DNA of 64,000 bases from Paracoccus sp. R12_2 (GCF_017744015.1 NZ_JAGHRA010000010.1:1-64000); one strand, 5' to 3'; shown: positions 47,845 through 59,359, counted from the stretch's first letter. Made by a program: numbers and translations. Notes: a model not told the origin generated them from the sequence alone.

Positions 47845-48285
47845 TCAGCGACCTGCCATCGCGGCGTCGGTCATCCGCACAAGATCCGCCGCGGGGCGGG
47901 CGCCCGCCTGACGGCTGACCTCGCGCCCGTCGCGAAACAGGATAAAGGCCGGGATGCCGCGAATGTTCCAGCGCGCCGACGCTGCGGGATGGGTTTGCGT
48001 GTCGATCTTGACCAGCCGCGCCCGGCCCTTCAACAGGGCTGCGGCCTTTTCGAACTCGGGTGCCATCATCCTGCACGGACCGCACCACGGCGCCCAGAAA
48101 TCGACCAGTAGAGGAACCTGATCGGTCCTGGCCGCCTTCTGCAGCGTCGCGTCATCGACGGCCACCGGCTTTGCCGGCATCAGCGCCGCGCCGCAGGTGC
48201 CGCATTTCGGGTTTGCGTCCAGTCGTTCCGACGGCACGCGATTGGCCTGTGCGCAGGACAGGCAGACAAGCTTCCGGGGCGACAT
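47845..48285 (-). CDS. trxC: Thioredoxin 2
   Basis: A 146-residue thioredoxin with an N-terminal zinc ribbon (Cys8, Cys11, Cys28, Cys31), the mark of TrxC. The active site is WCGPC (Cys68, Cys71). It repairs oxidised proteins in the cytoplasm, mainly under oxidative stress. It starts 76 nt after gcvP ends, in the same direction, so it may be read with the gcv genes or on its own. Confidence 0.93.
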   Translation of the reverse strand: MSPRKLVCLSCAQANRVPSERLDANPKCGTCGAALMPAKPVAVDDATLQKAARTDQVPLLVDFWAPWCGPCRMMAPEFEKAAALLKGRARLVKIDTQTHPAASARWNIRGIPAFILFRDGREVSRQAGARPAADLVRMTDAAMAGR

Positions 48286-48361
48286 CGCGGCCTCCTATTC
48301 CATGATTCGAATATGAAGCCGCGCGCGCGGTTTTCAAGATGATCGTGCGAGGCCTGCGGAA

Positions 48362-51202
48362 TTATTCCGCAGCCTCGGCATAGCTGTCCAGCGGCGGACA
48401 GGTGCAGATCAGGTTGCGGTCGCCGAAGACGTTGTCCACCCGTCCGACCGGAGGCCAGTACTTGTCCACCCTGAACGCGCCCGCCGGGAAACAGCCCTGC
48501 TCGCGCGAATAGGGGCGATCCCAGTCCGCGACCAGATCCTCGACCGTGTGGGGCGCCCGGCGCAGCGGGCTTTCCTCGGCGGCGATCCGCCCTTCCGCGA
48601 CCTCGGTGATCTCGTCGCGGATCGCCAGCATCGCGGCGACAAAGCGGTCGATCTCGGCCTTGGTCTCGGATTCCGTAGGCTCCACCATCAGCGTTCCGGC
48701 GACCGGCCAGGACATCGTGGGGGCGTGGAAACCGTTGTCGATCAGCCGCTTGGCGATGTCGTCCACGGTCACCCCGTGATCCGCGAAGGGCCGCGTGTCC
48801 AGGATGCATTCATGCGCGACGCGCCCGCGATTGCCCATGAACAGGATCGGATAGGCACCCGCCAGCCGCGAGGCGATGTAATTGGCATTCAGGATCGCCA
48901 CGCGCGTCGCCTGGGTCAGGCCGGCGCCGCCCATCATCAGGCAGTAGGCCCAGGAAATCAGCAGGATCGACGCGCTGCCATAGGGGGCCGCGGACACGGC
49001 GCCGCTGTCGTCATCCCGCGGATCGCCCGGCAGATGCGGGGCCAGATGCGCCTTGACGCCGATCGGGCCCATGCCAGGGCCGCCGCCGCCATGCGGGATG
49101 GCAAAGGTCTTGTGCAGGTTCAGGTGGCTGACATCGCCGCCGATCTCGCCCGGCTTCACCAGCCCGACCAGCGCGTTCAGGTTCGCCCCGTCGATATAGA
49201 CCTGACCGCCGTGGTCGTGGGTGATCCGGCAGACATCGCGCACCGTATCCTCGAAGACGCCATGGGTGCTGGGATAGGTGATCATCACGGCGGCCAGACG
49301 GTCGCCCGCCTTCGCCGCCTTGTCGGCGAAATCCTCCAGATCGATGTCGCCGTTCGGCGCGGATTTCACCACCACGACCTTCATGCCGCACATCTGCGCG
49401 CTGGCCGGGTTGGTGCCATGCGCCGACATCGGGATCAGGCAGATGTCGCGCTGATCATCGCCGCGCGCCCGGTGATAGGCCTGGATCGTCAGCAGCCCGG
49501 CATATTCCCCCTGCGCGCCGCTGTTCGGTTGCATCGAAAACGCATCATAGCCGGTGATCTCGCACAGCTTCGCGTCCAGATCCGCGATCGCCTCGGCATA
49601 TCCCGCCGCCTGGTGGCGCGGCGCAAAGGGATGCAGCGCGCCGAATTCGGGCCAGGTGATCGGCATCATCTCGGCGGCCGCATTAAGCTTCATCGTGCAG
49701 GACCCCAGCGGGATCATCGCCCGGTCCAGCGCCAGATCGCGATCCGACAGACGCCGCATATAGCGCATCATCTCGGACTCGGCGCGGTTCATGTGAAAGA
49801 CCGGATGGGTCAGGTAGTCGCTGTCGCGCAGCAGATCGTCGGGGATCGCGGGGCCTTGCGCGGGGGCGGGCGCGTCCTCGATGCCGAACGCGTCCAGCAG
49901 CCGCAGAATGACATCGGCATCGGTCGTCTCGTCGACGCTGATCCCGACGCGGTCGCGACCCACGCGGCGCAGGTTGATGCCGCGCTGTTCGGCCGCGGCC
50001 AGGATTCCAGCCTGACCGACCCCGACCTTCACGGTGACCGTGTCGAAGAATGCCTGCGGGGCGACCTCGGCCCCCGCGCGACGCAGCGCCTCGGCAATCG
50101 TCACTGCGCCCAGATGGACGCGCTGCGCGATGGCGCGCAACCCCTCGGGGCCGTGGAACACCGCGTAGAAGCTGGCCATGACGGCCAGCAGGGCCTGCGC
50201 GGTGCAGACATTCGAGGTCGCTTTCTCGCGCCGTATATGCTGCTCGCGCGTCTGCAAGGACAGGCGATAGGCCTGATTGCCCTTGGCATCGATGCTGACC
50301 CCGACGATCCGGCCGGGCATCGCACGCTTCAGTTCGTCGCGGCAGGACATGAAGGCGGCGTGCGGCCCGCCATAGCCCATCGGCACCCCGAAACGCTGTG
50401 CCGACCCGACGGCGATGTCCGCGCCCATCGCACCGGGTTCCTTCAGCAGGCACAAGGCCAGCAGGTCGGTCGCGACGATGGCCAGCGCCTTTGCGTCATG
50501 CAGCGCCTCGATCTCGGGCGTCAGGTCGCGGACATGGCCATAGGTGCCCGGATACTGAAAGATCGCGCCGAAGACCTCGGCGGCATTCAGATCGTCGATG
50601 GACCCCTTGATGATGCGGATGCCCAACGGCGCGGCCCGCGTCTCGATCACGGCGATGGTCTGGGGGTGCAGGTCATGGGCAACGAAGAACGCATCGGCCT
50701 TGGATTTGGCTTGCCGCCGCGCCATCGCCATCGCCTCGGCCGCCGCCGTCGCCTCGTCCAGCAGGCTGGCATTGGCGATGGGAAGCCCGGTCAGATCGGC
50801 GACCATGGTCTGAAAATTCAGCAGCGCCTCAAGCCGTCCCTGGGCGATCTCGGGCTGATAGGGGGTATAGGCGGTGTACCAGGCCGGGTTTTCCAGAATG
50901 TTGCGCTGGATCGCCGGCGGGGTGAAGGTGCCATGATAGCCTTGTCCGATCAGGCTGGTCATCACGGTGTTCTTCTTCGCCACGTCCTGCATGCGGGCCA
51001 GCAGCGCGGCCTCTGACAGCGCGGGCCAGCCTAGCGGCTCATCCTGACGGATTGCCTGCGGCACGGTCTGGTCGATCAGCGCATCAAGGCTTTCCGCGCC
51101 CACGACACGCAGCATCTCGGCCATTTCGACGGGCGAGGGGCCGATATGCCGGCGGTTGGCGAAATCATCGGGATGATAGTCGGTCGGGTTCCAGCGGGTC
51201 AT
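48362..51202 (-). CDS. gcvP: Glycine dehydrogenase (decarboxylating), P-protein
   Basis: A 946-residue P-protein of the glycine cleavage system, the single-chain form. PLP is expected on Lys698 in [16 protein letters not shown]. The N-terminal ([10 protein letters not shown]) and C-terminal halves are the usual duplicated aminotransferase folds. It decarboxylates glycine and passes the aminomethyl group to GcvH. It is the last of gcvT-gcvH-(VOC)-gcvP, separated from gcvH by an inserted VOC gene. Confidence 0.96.
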   Translation of the reverse strand: MTRWNPTDYHPDDFANRRHIGPSPVEMAEMLRVVGAESLDALIDQTVPQAIRQDEPLGWPALSEAALLARMQDVAKKNTVMTSLIGQGYHGTFTPPAIQRNILENPAWYTAYTPYQPEIAQGRLEALLNFQTMVADLTGLPIANASLLDEATAAAEAMAMARRQAKSKADAFFVAHDLHPQTIAVIETRAAPLGIRIIKGSIDDLNAAEVFGAIFQYPGTYGHVRDLTPEIEALHDAKALAIVATDLLALCLLKEPGAMGADIAVGSAQRFGVPMGYGGPHAAFMSCRDELKRAMPGRIVGVSIDAKGNQAYRLSLQTREQHIRREKATSNVCTAQALLAVMASFYAVFHGPEGLRAIAQRVHLGAVTIAEALRRAGAEVAPQAFFDTVTVKVGVGQAGILAAAEQRGINLRRVGRDRVGISVDETTDADVILRLLDAFGIEDAPAPAQGPAIPDDLLRDSDYLTHPVFHMNRAESEMMRYMRRLSDRDLALDRAMIPLGSCTMKLNAAAEMMPITWPEFGALHPFAPRHQAAGYAEAIADLDAKLCEITGYDAFSMQPNSGAQGEYAGLLTIQAYHRARGDDQRDICLIPMSAHGTNPASAQMCGMKVVVVKSAPNGDIDLEDFADKAAKAGDRLAAVMITYPSTHGVFEDTVRDVCRITHDHGGQVYIDGANLNALVGLVKPGEIGGDVSHLNLHKTFAIPHGGGGPGMGPIGVKAHLAPHLPGDPRDDDSGAVSAAPYGSASILLISWAYCLMMGGAGLTQATRVAILNANYIASRLAGAYPILFMGNRGRVAHECILDTRPFADHGVTVDDIAKRLIDNGFHAPTMSWPVAGTLMVEPTESETKAEIDRFVAAMLAIRDEITEVAEGRIAAEESPLRRAPHTVEDLVADWDRPYSREQGCFPAGAFRVDKYWPPVGRVDNVFGDRNLICTCPPLDSYAEAAE

Positions 51203-51217
51203 ACGCGCCTTCTTTCG

Positions 51218-51562
51218 TTATCCTTGGCCCTGCCCGGCATGGCAAAGCACGTTCACAAGATTTCCTTCCGGGTCGCGCAGATAAATGCGCCTGACGCCCC
51301 ATGGCTCATCCGCCGGGCCATAGACGATCGCGTCGCCCGCCCGCGCAGTCACGGCCTCCAGATCGTCCACCTCGATCGAGATGACCGGCAGATCTGTGCC
51401 CGACCCGCCTTGCGAGGCCAGCGACAGCTGCGTGACCTGCGACTGCCCGCCAAGCGTGACGATGAATCCATGATCCATCGCCACGTCCAGCCCCAGCAAT
51501 TCGCGATACCATTTGGCAAGACGCGCGGGATCGCGGGCGGGAACAATGCGCAGAACGCTCAT
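51218..51562 (-). CDS. VOC family protein inserted between gcvH and gcvP
   Basis: A 114-residue glyoxalase-fold protein: RIVPARDPARLAKWYRELLG, and the C-terminal GVRRIYLRDPEGNLVNVLCH. It sits 15 nt before gcvP in the same direction, with 85 nt to gcvH that include the palindrome AAACCCCATGGGGTTT (51604-51619). The tight spacing suggests cotranscription with glycine cleavage, but a functional link is not known to me. Confidence 0.82.
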   Translation of the reverse strand: MSVLRIVPARDPARLAKWYRELLGLDVAMDHGFIVTLGGQSQVTQLSLASQGGSGTDLPVISIEVDDLEAVTARAGDAIVYGPADEPWGVRRIYLRDPEGNLVNVLCHAGQGQG

Positions 51563-51647
51563 CCTCGGCTTCCCCTTAAAGATACGGTGCGGCCCGGAGG
51601 CGCAAACCCCATGGGGTTTCGCCGGACCCTAACCCCGCGTGCGCCTG

Positions 51648-52007
51648 TCACCCGATCAGTTCGTCATAGGCGGCCTCGTCCATGAAACCGTCGATCGCGC
51701 CCGCCTCGGCGGGCTTGATCCGAAAGAACCATGCCGTCAGCGGATCTTCGTTCACCGCGCCGGGATTGTCGGCCAGATCGGCATTGACCGCCACGATCAC
51801 CCCCGCAACCGGGGCCGAGATGTCTGACGCCGCCTTGACCGATTCGATCACCACGATCTCGTCGCCGGCCTCGACCTCGCGTCCTTCCTCGGGCAGTTCG
51901 ACGAACACCACGTCACCCAGCTGTTCGCTGGCATGTCTGGTGATGCCCACGACGATCTCGTCGCCATCGGCGCGCAGCCATTCGTGGTCTTCGGTATATT
52001 TCAGCAT
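51648..52007 (-). CDS. gcvH: Glycine cleavage system H protein
   Basis: A 119-residue lipoyl carrier. Lys58 in VIESVKAASD is the lipoylated residue. KYTEDHEWLR at the N-terminus and NEDPLTAWFFRIKP near the C-terminus are family-typical. It shuttles the aminomethyl group between GcvP, GcvT and Lpd (Lpd is not in this window). It follows gcvT by 12 nt. Confidence 0.95.
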   Translation of the reverse strand: MLKYTEDHEWLRADGDEIVVGITRHASEQLGDVVFVELPEEGREVEAGDEIVVIESVKAASDISAPVAGVIVAVNADLADNPGAVNEDPLTAWFFRIKPAEAGAIDGFMDEAAYDELIG

Positions 52008-52019
52008 GGGTCAGGCTCC

Positions 52020-53144
52020 TCAGCGTTTGTAGGACGGCGTGATGAAGGGCAGGGGGGTGACGGTGACCGGCAGGCGCTTGCCGCGCAATTCGGCGTAAAG
52101 GGTCGCGCCGTCGGGAATATCGGTGGGAATGCGGGCCATGGCCACCGGGCCGCCGACGCTGGGGCCGAAGCCGCCCGAACTGACCCCGCCGATCGGTGTT
52201 CCGCCCTCGGCATCGGCGAAGATCGGCACCCCCTCGCGGATCGGTGCGCGGCCTTCGGGGCGCAGGCCACGGCGGGTTTGCGCCGCGCCGCGATCCATTT
52301 CCGCCAGCACGATTTCTGCGCCGGGGAATCCGCCGGCGCGATCGCCGCCATGGCGGCGCAGCTTCTGGATCGCCCAGCCAAGCCCGGCGGCGGCCGGGGT
52401 CACGCCCGCATCCATGTCATGGCCATAAAGCGGCATGCCGGCCTCAAGGCGCAGGCTGTCGCGCGCGCCCAGACCGATCGGCGCGACCGCATCCTCGGCC
52501 AGCAGCGCCTTGGCGAAGGCCACAAGCTGCGCGTCGGGGACCGAAATCTCGAACCCGTCCTCGCCGGTATAGCCCGACCGCGAGATCCAAAGCTCCGTGC
52601 CCTGCCAGTCCAGGATGCGGCTGTCCATGAAGCGCATCGTGGCGGTCTCGGGGACGATCCGCGCCAGAACCTGCACGGCGTCCGGTCCTTGCAGCGCCAG
52701 CAGACCGCGATCCGTCACCGGCGTCACGACGACCTCGTCCAGTGTCTTCAGATGCGCGATGTCCTGATCGGCGCAGGCGGCGTTGACGACCAGCAGGTAA
52801 TGGTCGCCGCGATTTGCGAACATCAGGTCGTCCAGAATCCCGCCTTCGGGATTGGTGAACAGGCCATAGCGCTGCCGCCCCTGCGGCAGGCCCAGCACAT
52901 CGGCCGGGATCAGGCGTTCCAGCGCCAGCGCCGCGGTTTCCAACCTGCCGTCGCGCGGCGTGACAAGAACCTGTCCCATATGGCCGACATCGAACAGCCC
53001 GGCATGGGCGCGGGTGTGCAGATGTTCGGCCATCACGCCGGTCGCATACTGGACCGGCATTTCCCAACCGGCAAAGGGCACCATGCGCGCCCCATAGGTC
53101 AGATGCAGATCGTAAAGCCCGGTCCGGCGCAATTCCTCGGCCAT
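52020..53144 (-). CDS. gcvT: Aminomethyltransferase, glycine cleavage T protein
   Basis: A 374-residue folate-dependent enzyme releasing ammonia and making 5,10-methylene-tetrahydrofolate. Blocks are [31 protein letters not shown] and [22 protein letters not shown] lies 5 nt before ATG 53144. First gene of the operon, under the tandem glycine riboswitch that precedes it by about 70 nt. Confidence 0.95.
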   Translation of the reverse strand: MAEELRRTGLYDLHLTYGARMVPFAGWEMPVQYATGVMAEHLHTRAHAGLFDVGHMGQVLVTPRDGRLETAALALERLIPADVLGLPQGRQRYGLFTNPEGGILDDLMFANRGDHYLLVVNAACADQDIAHLKTLDEVVVTPVTDRGLLALQGPDAVQVLARIVPETATMRFMDSRILDWQGTELWISRSGYTGEDGFEISVPDAQLVAFAKALLAEDAVAPIGLGARDSLRLEAGMPLYGHDMDAGVTPAAAGLGWAIQKLRRHGGDRAGGFPGAEIVLAEMDRGAAQTRRGLRPEGRAPIREGVPIFADAEGGTPIGGVSSGGFGPSVGGPVAMARIPTDIPDGATLYAELRGKRLPVTVTPLPFITPSYKR

Positions 53145-53174
53145 CTGGCCTCCCTGTGGTCTTGCCGGGGATCC

Positions 53175-53216
53175 GGCATCGGTTGGGCAGGCGTCTTCAG
53201 CCTGCGTGACGATGCC
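53175..53216 (-). promoter_or_regulatory. Extended hairpin between glycine riboswitch and gcvT (expression platform)
   Basis: On the minus strand GGCATCG (53210-53216) pairs with CGATGCC (53175-53181), enclosing GCAGGC (53200-53205) with GCCTGC (53187-53192) around a 7-nt loop. The outer arm begins inside the last helix of aptamer 2, so ligand binding and this hairpin could compete. No U-run follows, and the Shine-Dalgarno sequence lies outside it. Confidence 0.55.
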
Positions 53217-53382
53217 CCCTCTGTCCTTGCCCGATCCGGGCGCCTGAGATCGTTATCCCTTCGGCGGACCTGTTGACGGTCCCTCTCCAGAGTCTTGCCG
53301 GAAAACGGTCTTTTTGCCTGAGAGTTTACCGGGGCGGTTGCTCCGTCGGCACCGGCGCGGGGGCCAGCTTCTCCCGAATTCC
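53213..53382 (-). promoter_or_regulatory. Tandem glycine riboswitch upstream of gcvT
   Basis: Two consecutive aptamers on the minus strand. Aptamer 1 (about 53294-53382) contains GGGAGAAGC, GACGGAGCAA and CTCTCAGGCAAAAAGACCG. Aptamer 2 (about 53213-53293) contains TCTGGAGAGGGACC, GCCGAAGGGATAACG and CTCAGGC with GGACAGAGGGGG. This is the glycine riboswitch core in its usual double form. It should turn the gcvT-H-P genes on when glycine is plentiful. The remainder of the 333-nt gap (53383-53477) shows nothing recognisable. Confidence 0.92.
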
Positions 53383-53477
53383 TGCCTCACAGCTAGCCGC
53401 CGCGCGGCGGCAAGGCAAGACCTTTGTCGCAGTTCGCGCGGGGTCCCGCAAAGGCGAACGGGCAGGTCACGGGGGTG

Positions 53478-54557
53478 CTAGCCCCGTGGAAAGACAAACA
53501 CGCGGTCGCGCCGCAGCATCAGCCACATCTTGGTGCCTTCCGGCGGCAGGAACACCCCCGGCAGGGTCGCGTTCAGGGCGATCGCGTCCTGTTCGGTCCT
53601 GAACTCGACCAGCGATTCGCGACCCAGATAGCGCGCCCGCACCACGCGGGCCAGGGCGGCGCTGCCGTCTTCGGGCGTGGCCGCGGGCCCCTTTCCGCCG
53701 CGGTCAAAGTCGATCTTCAGGTGCTGGGGACGGATCACGATGTCGATCGGGGTGCCGTCGGGCAGGCCGGGGGTCAGGAAATCCCCGAACGGCGTGGCGG
53801 TCAGCGACCCTCGAACCAGACCCGTCAGCACGTTGATATCGCTGAAGAAGGCCGCCACCTGCCGGTCCGCCGGGGCGTTGTACAGATTATAGGGCGCGCC
53901 CTGCTGAACGATCCGCCCGTCGCGCATCAGCAGGATCTGATCGGCCATCCGCATCGCCTCGTGGGGTTCGTGCGTGACCAGCAGCACGGCCGTCCCCTCT
54001 TCCTTCAGCAGGGCCAGCGTCTCGTCGCGGATGCCGTCGCGCAGCCGTTCGTCCAAGCCGCTGAACGGCTCGTCCATCAGCAGCACGCGCGGCCGTGGTG
54101 CCAGCGCGCGCGCCAGCGCCACCCGCTGCTGTTCGCCGCCCGACAACTCGTGCGGATAGCTGTCGATATGGCTGGTCATGCGCACCCGGTCCAGCAATTC
54201 GGCAACCCGGGCGCGATTGGCCGCGTGCCCGCCCTTCAGCCCGAAGGCGACATTCTCGCTGACCGGCAGATGCGGGAACAAGGCGAAATCCTGAAACATC
54301 AGCCCGATGGCGCGGCGTTCGGGCGGAAGCCGGAAGACGGTGTCGCAGACCAGCTTGCCATCGACAAAGATCCGCCCGCTGTCCTGCATGTCCACGCCGG
54401 CGATCATCCGCAGCGTCGTGGACTTGCCGCATCCGGACGGGCCAAGCAGGCACGCGACCTGCCCGGCCGGGACGCCGAAGGACACATCCGCGACCACGCG
54501 CTGACCGTCAAAGGCGCGGTTCAGGTTCTGGACCTCCAGTCGGGGCGGCGTCGTCAC
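53478..54557 (-). CDS. ABC transporter ATP-binding protein, Fe3+/spermidine-importer type (FbpC/PotA-like)
   Basis: A 359-residue ATPase with Walker A GPSGCGKST (about residues 39-47), signature LSGGEQQRVALARALA, Walker B VLLMDEPFSGLD, and a C-terminal TOBE region from about residue 250. It resembles ATPases of ferric iron or polyamine importers. No permease or binding protein is near, so the partner genes are elsewhere or lost. A truncated gene and an SDR gene lie upstream in the same direction. Confidence 0.8.
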   Translation of the reverse strand: MTTPPRLEVQNLNRAFDGQRVVADVSFGVPAGQVACLLGPSGCGKSTTLRMIAGVDMQDSGRIFVDGKLVCDTVFRLPPERRAIGLMFQDFALFPHLPVSENVAFGLKGGHAANRARVAELLDRVRMTSHIDSYPHELSGGEQQRVALARALAPRPRVLLMDEPFSGLDERLRDGIRDETLALLKEEGTAVLLVTHEPHEAMRMADQILLMRDGRIVQQGAPYNLYNAPADRQVAAFFSDINVLTGLVRGSLTATPFGDFLTPGLPDGTPIDIVIRPQHLKIDFDRGGKGPAATPEDGSAALARVVRARYLGRESLVEFRTEQDAIALNATLPGVFLPPEGTKMWLMLRRDRVFVFPRG

Positions 54558-54593
54558 GGCTTGGCTGATTCTTTCGGTTGGGCTTTTGCTGGC

Positions 54594-54761
54594 CTAGCAG
54601 CGGCTGTCCGGGTCCGCAACTGCCTCGGCCAGCCGCCAGCCATGCAGAGGGCTCAGCGCCGGCATCCGCGACCGGCCATGGTCTGACAGGGACCAGCGTG
54701 GCACGGGAACGGCCGGATCGATCAGCACCTGCGGATGGCTGAGATATCGCAGGACCGCCAT
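54594..54761 (-). pseudogene. Truncated histidine phosphatase family remnant
   Basis: A 55-codon open frame beginning MAVLRYLSHPQVLIDPAVPV and continuing PRWSLSDHGRSRMPALS. This matches the N-terminus of small histidine phosphatases (phosphoglycerate mutase-like; full length about 190 residues), with the LSHPQ strand and the Trp-Ser-Leu-Ser-x-x-Gly motif. After about residue 38 the sequence no longer follows the family, and the frame stops 36 nt before the next gene, leaving no room for the catalytic remainder. Its ATG overlaps the SDR stop. Probably a deletion remnant. The family match is from recognition, not a search. Confidence 0.55.
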
Positions 54762-55540
54762 CAGATCGTGACGTTCAGCGCGCCCCCGTCCAGCAGGATG
54801 TTCTGGCCGATGATGAACTTGGCGTGTTCGCTGCACAGGAACGCGCAGGTCGCGCCGAAATCCTCGGGCTGGCCATAGGTGCCGGTGGGGATGCCGGCCT
54901 GACGCTGTGCGCGGGCCTCGTCCATGCTGATGCCCTGCTGCTGCGACACGCCCTTGTCCAGGCTGTCGGCGCGGTCGGTCGCGTGAATGCCCGGCAGGAT
55001 GTTGTTCACGCAGACCCCGTGCCCCGCGACCTGCCGCGACATGCCCGCGACAAATCCGGTCAGCCCGGCGCGCGCCGTGTTGGACAGCCCCAGCACCGCA
55101 ATGGGCGAGCGGACCGATTGCGAGGTGATGTTGACGACCCGGCCCCAGCCGCGATCCATCATGCCGGGCACCAGCGCCTGCATCAACGCGATGGCGGTCA
55201 GCATGTTGGCGTCGATGGCCTTGATGAAATCGTCGCGGTTCCAGTCGGTCCACGTCCCCGGCGGCGGGCCGCCGGCATTGTTCACCAGAATGTCGATCTG
55301 CCCGGCTGCGTCCAGCACGCGGGCGCGGCCATCCTCGGTCGTGATGTCGGCGGCGACGGGGGTGACGCTGACGCCATGCCTGTCCGCGATCTCGCCCGCG
55401 GTGCGGACAATCTCGTCCTCGGTGCGGCTGTTGATGACCAGATCGACCCCGGCTTCGGCCAGCGCCTCGGCGCAGCCCCGTCCCAATCCCTTCGAGGCGG
55501 CGCAGACCAGTGCGCGCTTGCCCTTGATACCCAGATCCAT
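54761..55540 (-). CDS. SDR family oxidoreductase
   Basis: A 259-residue short-chain dehydrogenase with the cofactor motif ALVCAASKGLGRGCAEALAE (TGxxxGxG variant), the segment LVNNAGGPPPGTWTDW and catalytic Ser in VVNITSQSVRSP. The usual YxxxK tyrosine is replaced: the region reads LGLSNTARAGLTG, with Asn-Thr-Ala instead of Tyr-x-x-x-Lys. It may therefore be a low-activity or divergent SDR of the 3-oxoacyl-reductase-like group. Substrate unknown. The gene for the truncated phosphatase is coupled at its end. Confidence 0.82.
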   Translation of the reverse strand: MDLGIKGKRALVCAASKGLGRGCAEALAEAGVDLVINSRTEDEIVRTAGEIADRHGVSVTPVAADITTEDGRARVLDAAGQIDILVNNAGGPPPGTWTDWNRDDFIKAIDANMLTAIALMQALVPGMMDRGWGRVVNITSQSVRSPIAVLGLSNTARAGLTGFVAGMSRQVAGHGVCVNNILPGIHATDRADSLDKGVSQQQGISMDEARAQRQAGIPTGTYGQPEDFGATCAFLCSEHAKFIIGQNILLDGGALNVTI

Positions 55541-55742
55541 CGCGTCCTCCTGTGATCGGGGCGCAGGGAAGCGCGCGGGCAGCAGAATGTCAAATGGCGA
55601 TCTTCAAGGACGCCGGTGCCGCCGGGTATGCGGGGCATCGCCCCGCGGCGGCCAAGGGGCTCGATGCCCCGCAGGCCGCCTGTCCCCAGTATCGTCCCGG
55701 GTATTCTTACCATGCCCGGCGTGAAGGCGGGGCATCCAGCGC
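55541..55742. repeat. Inverted-repeat block downstream of the cbb operon
   Basis: The 202-nt gap contains GCGGGGCATCG (55630-55640) and its exact reverse complement CGATGCCCCGC (55662-55672) with a 21-nt loop that itself has CCCCGCGG. A further GGCGGGGCATC lies near 55730, beside the rpe stop. The hairpin is probably the 3' end or stabilising structure of the leftward cbb operon; no T-run is seen. No gene is evident here. Confidence 0.5.
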
Positions 55743-56426
55743 CTACAGCGTTGCCGCCTCACGGATGGCCCGGATATTCTCGCCATAGACCTGCGGTTGA
55801 TCGACCGAGCCGCCCCGGAAGACCGCCGATCCGGCGACCAGCACATCGGCGCCGGCCTTGGCGACCAGCGGCGCGGTCTTCGGATCGATGCCGCCATCGA
55901 CCTGGATATGGATCGGGCGGTCGCCGATCATGCCGCGCAGCCGGGCGATCTTGTCAACCTGGCTGTGGATGAATTTCTGTCCGCCGAAGCCTGGATTGAC
56001 GGTCATCACCAGCACCATGTCGCACAGGTCCAGCAGGTAATCGACCGCCTCCAGCGGCGTGCCGGGGTTCAGCGCGATGCCCGCCTTCTTGCCGGTCGCG
56101 CGGATCGCCTGCAGCGTGCGGTGCGGATGGGGACCGGCCTCGACATGGGCGGTGATCAGGTCGGCGCCCGCCTCGGCATAGGCCTCGATATAGGCATCGA
56201 CCGGCGCGATCATCAAATGCACGTCCATGAAGGTCGTCACATGCGGCCGGAACGCCTTCACGGCGGGCGGGCCGAAGGTCAGGTTCGGCACGAAATGCCC
56301 GTCCATCACATCGACATGCACCCAGTCGGCACCCTCGGCTTCGATGGCGCGGATCTCGCGCCCGAAATCGGCGAAATCGGCGGACAGGATCGACGGCGCG
56401 ATCCTGATCTTGCGGTCGAATGTCAT
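55743..56426 (-). CDS. rpe: Ribulose-phosphate 3-epimerase
   Basis: A 227-residue TIM barrel. [35 protein letters not shown] (metal ligands) and [12 protein letters not shown] are hallmark blocks. It interconverts ribulose 5-phosphate and xylulose 5-phosphate in the Calvin cycle and pentose pathway. Its ATG overlaps the cbbX stop (ATGA), and it is the last gene of the leftward cbb operon. Confidence 0.95.
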   Translation of the reverse strand: MTFDRKIRIAPSILSADFADFGREIRAIEAEGADWVHVDVMDGHFVPNLTFGPPAVKAFRPHVTTFMDVHLMIAPVDAYIEAYAEAGADLITAHVEAGPHPHRTLQAIRATGKKAGIALNPGTPLEAVDYLLDLCDMVLVMTVNPGFGGQKFIHSQVDKIARLRGMIGDRPIHIQVDGGIDPKTAPLVAKAGADVLVAGSAVFRGGSVDQPQVYGENIRAIREAATL

Positions 56427-57388
56427 GGCGGTGTTCCCTCGGCTTGCCTGGCTGCCTGCTGCCCGCTTGCGCGCGTCCCGTCAAGCCCGCCGCGAAACAC
56501 CCGGCTGGCGCGCAGGTCGGGTTCGGTGATCGTGGACAGGGTATCCGCATCAAGCGGCCCCCGCGCCTCGTTGAACAGCCGGTTCGCCTGCCGCAGCCGC
56601 GCCCGGTCCAGCGCGTTGCGGACCGAACGGGCGTTGGCGAAATGCGACTGGCCGCGTCGCGCCGCGATGTATTCGGCCATCGTCCGCCGCGCGTCGTCAT
56701 CAAGGCGATAGTTCTGCTGATCCAGCATCCTCTCGGCGATGTGCAGCAGTTCGTCGTCCTGGTAATCCGGAAACTCGATGTGATGCGCGATGCGCGACCG
56801 GAACCCCGGATTCGAGGCAAAGAACCTGTCCATCCGATCCGCATAGCCCGCCAGGATCACCACCAGGTCGTCGCGGTTGTTCTCCATCACCTGCAACAGG
56901 ATCTCGATCGCCTCCTGCCCGTAGTCGCGTTCGTTCTCGGGCCGGTAGAGGTAATAGGCCTCGTCGATGAACAGGACGCCGCCCATCGCCTTCTTCAGCA
57001 CCTCCTTGGTCTTGGGTGCGGTATGGCCGATATACTGGCCCACCAGGTCGTCGCGCGTCACCGTCACCAGATGGCCCTTGCGGACATAGCCAAGGCGGTG
57101 CAGCAGGTCGGCCATCTTCAGCGCCACCGTCGTCTTGCCGGTGCCGGGATTGCCGGTGAAGGACATGTGCAGCGTCGGCGTCTCGGTGGCCAATCCCATC
57201 TGTCGGCGGGCCTTGTCCACCAGCAGCAGCGCGGCCGTCTCGCGGATGCGCGCCTTGACCGGCTTCAATCCGATCAGGGTGCGGTCCAGTTCTTCCAGCA
57301 CGTCGCGGACGCCGCTTTCCTCGAAGGCGGCGGCCAGATCGACGCGGGTCGGTGGGGCGGTTGCGGCGGGATCGGTGTCGTCGGTCAT
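56423..57388 (-). CDS. cbbX: Red-type RuBisCO activase CbbX
   Basis: A 321-residue AAA+ ATPase. Walker A is GNPGTGKTT, Walker [13 protein letters not shown] and sensor 1 [12 protein letters not shown]. It pulls on the C-terminus of CbbL to release inhibitory sugar phosphates. I set the start at ATG 57388 (GAGG 5 nt upstream); ATG 57391 is nearly as likely. It follows cbbS by 61 nt. Confidence 0.95.
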   Translation of the reverse strand: MTDDTDPAATAPPTRVDLAAAFEESGVRDVLEELDRTLIGLKPVKARIRETAALLLVDKARRQMGLATETPTLHMSFTGNPGTGKTTVALKMADLLHRLGYVRKGHLVTVTRDDLVGQYIGHTAPKTKEVLKKAMGGVLFIDEAYYLYRPENERDYGQEAIEILLQVMENNRDDLVVILAGYADRMDRFFASNPGFRSRIAHHIEFPDYQDDELLHIAERMLDQQNYRLDDDARRTMAEYIAARRGQSHFANARSVRNALDRARLRQANRLFNEARGPLDADTLSTITEPDLRASRVFRGGLDGTRASGQQAARQAEGTPP

Positions 57389-57449
57389 CATGGCCTCTTG
57401 CAATCGGAACCTGTTCCGGGCGGCGAAGGGGGCACCGCCCGGAACTCCG

Positions 57450-57869
57450 TCAGGCGTAGCGGGCGCCTTCGGGTTCGCGCACCGCATAGCTTTCGACGGT
57501 GTAGCGGATGATCCGGCCCTCGCCTTCCTGCCGCACGACGCGGAAGCCGGGCTCGGTCGCGGGACGGTTGACGATGAACCCCATCCTGACCGATTCCCAT
57601 CCGGGCGAGGCGTCGAAGGCGATCACCCGGATATATTTCCCGCCATGTTCCTTGCGGCATTCGTTGACCTCATAGACCACGGCGGCGGCATCCGGGTTGT
57701 CGAACATCGGGTGGCCCCACATCTCCCAGTAGGTGTTCCGGGGATGCGGGTCGTCGGTGTATTCGACCGACACGGCCCAGCCCATGTCGATGGCGTATTG
57801 GGCCTGAACCCGGATGTCGTCGTCGGTCAGGTCGGGCAGAAAGCTGAATTGTCCCTGGCGCAGTTTCAT
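57450..57869 (-). CDS. cbbS: RuBisCO small subunit
   Basis: A 139-residue small subunit with [20 protein letters not shown] and [14 protein letters not shown]. The C-terminal extension (about residues 110-139, [20 protein letters not shown]) is the beta-hairpin typical of red-type form IC/ID small subunits. It follows cbbL by 11 nt, preceded by a good ribosome site, and forms the L8S8 enzyme. Confidence 0.95.
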   Translation of the reverse strand: MKLRQGQFSFLPDLTDDDIRVQAQYAIDMGWAVSVEYTDDPHPRNTYWEMWGHPMFDNPDAAAVVYEVNECRKEHGGKYIRVIAFDASPGWESVRMGFIVNRPATEPGFRVVRQEGEGRIIRYTVESYAVREPEGARYA

Positions 57870-57880
57870 GTCGTTTCTCC

Positions 57881-59359
<1,479 letters not shown>

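Noticed and set aside
48548..51016. 822-codon open frame on the plus strand opposite gcvP
   Set aside because: Antisense shadow of gcvP, biased composition, no ribosome site and no recognisable motif.
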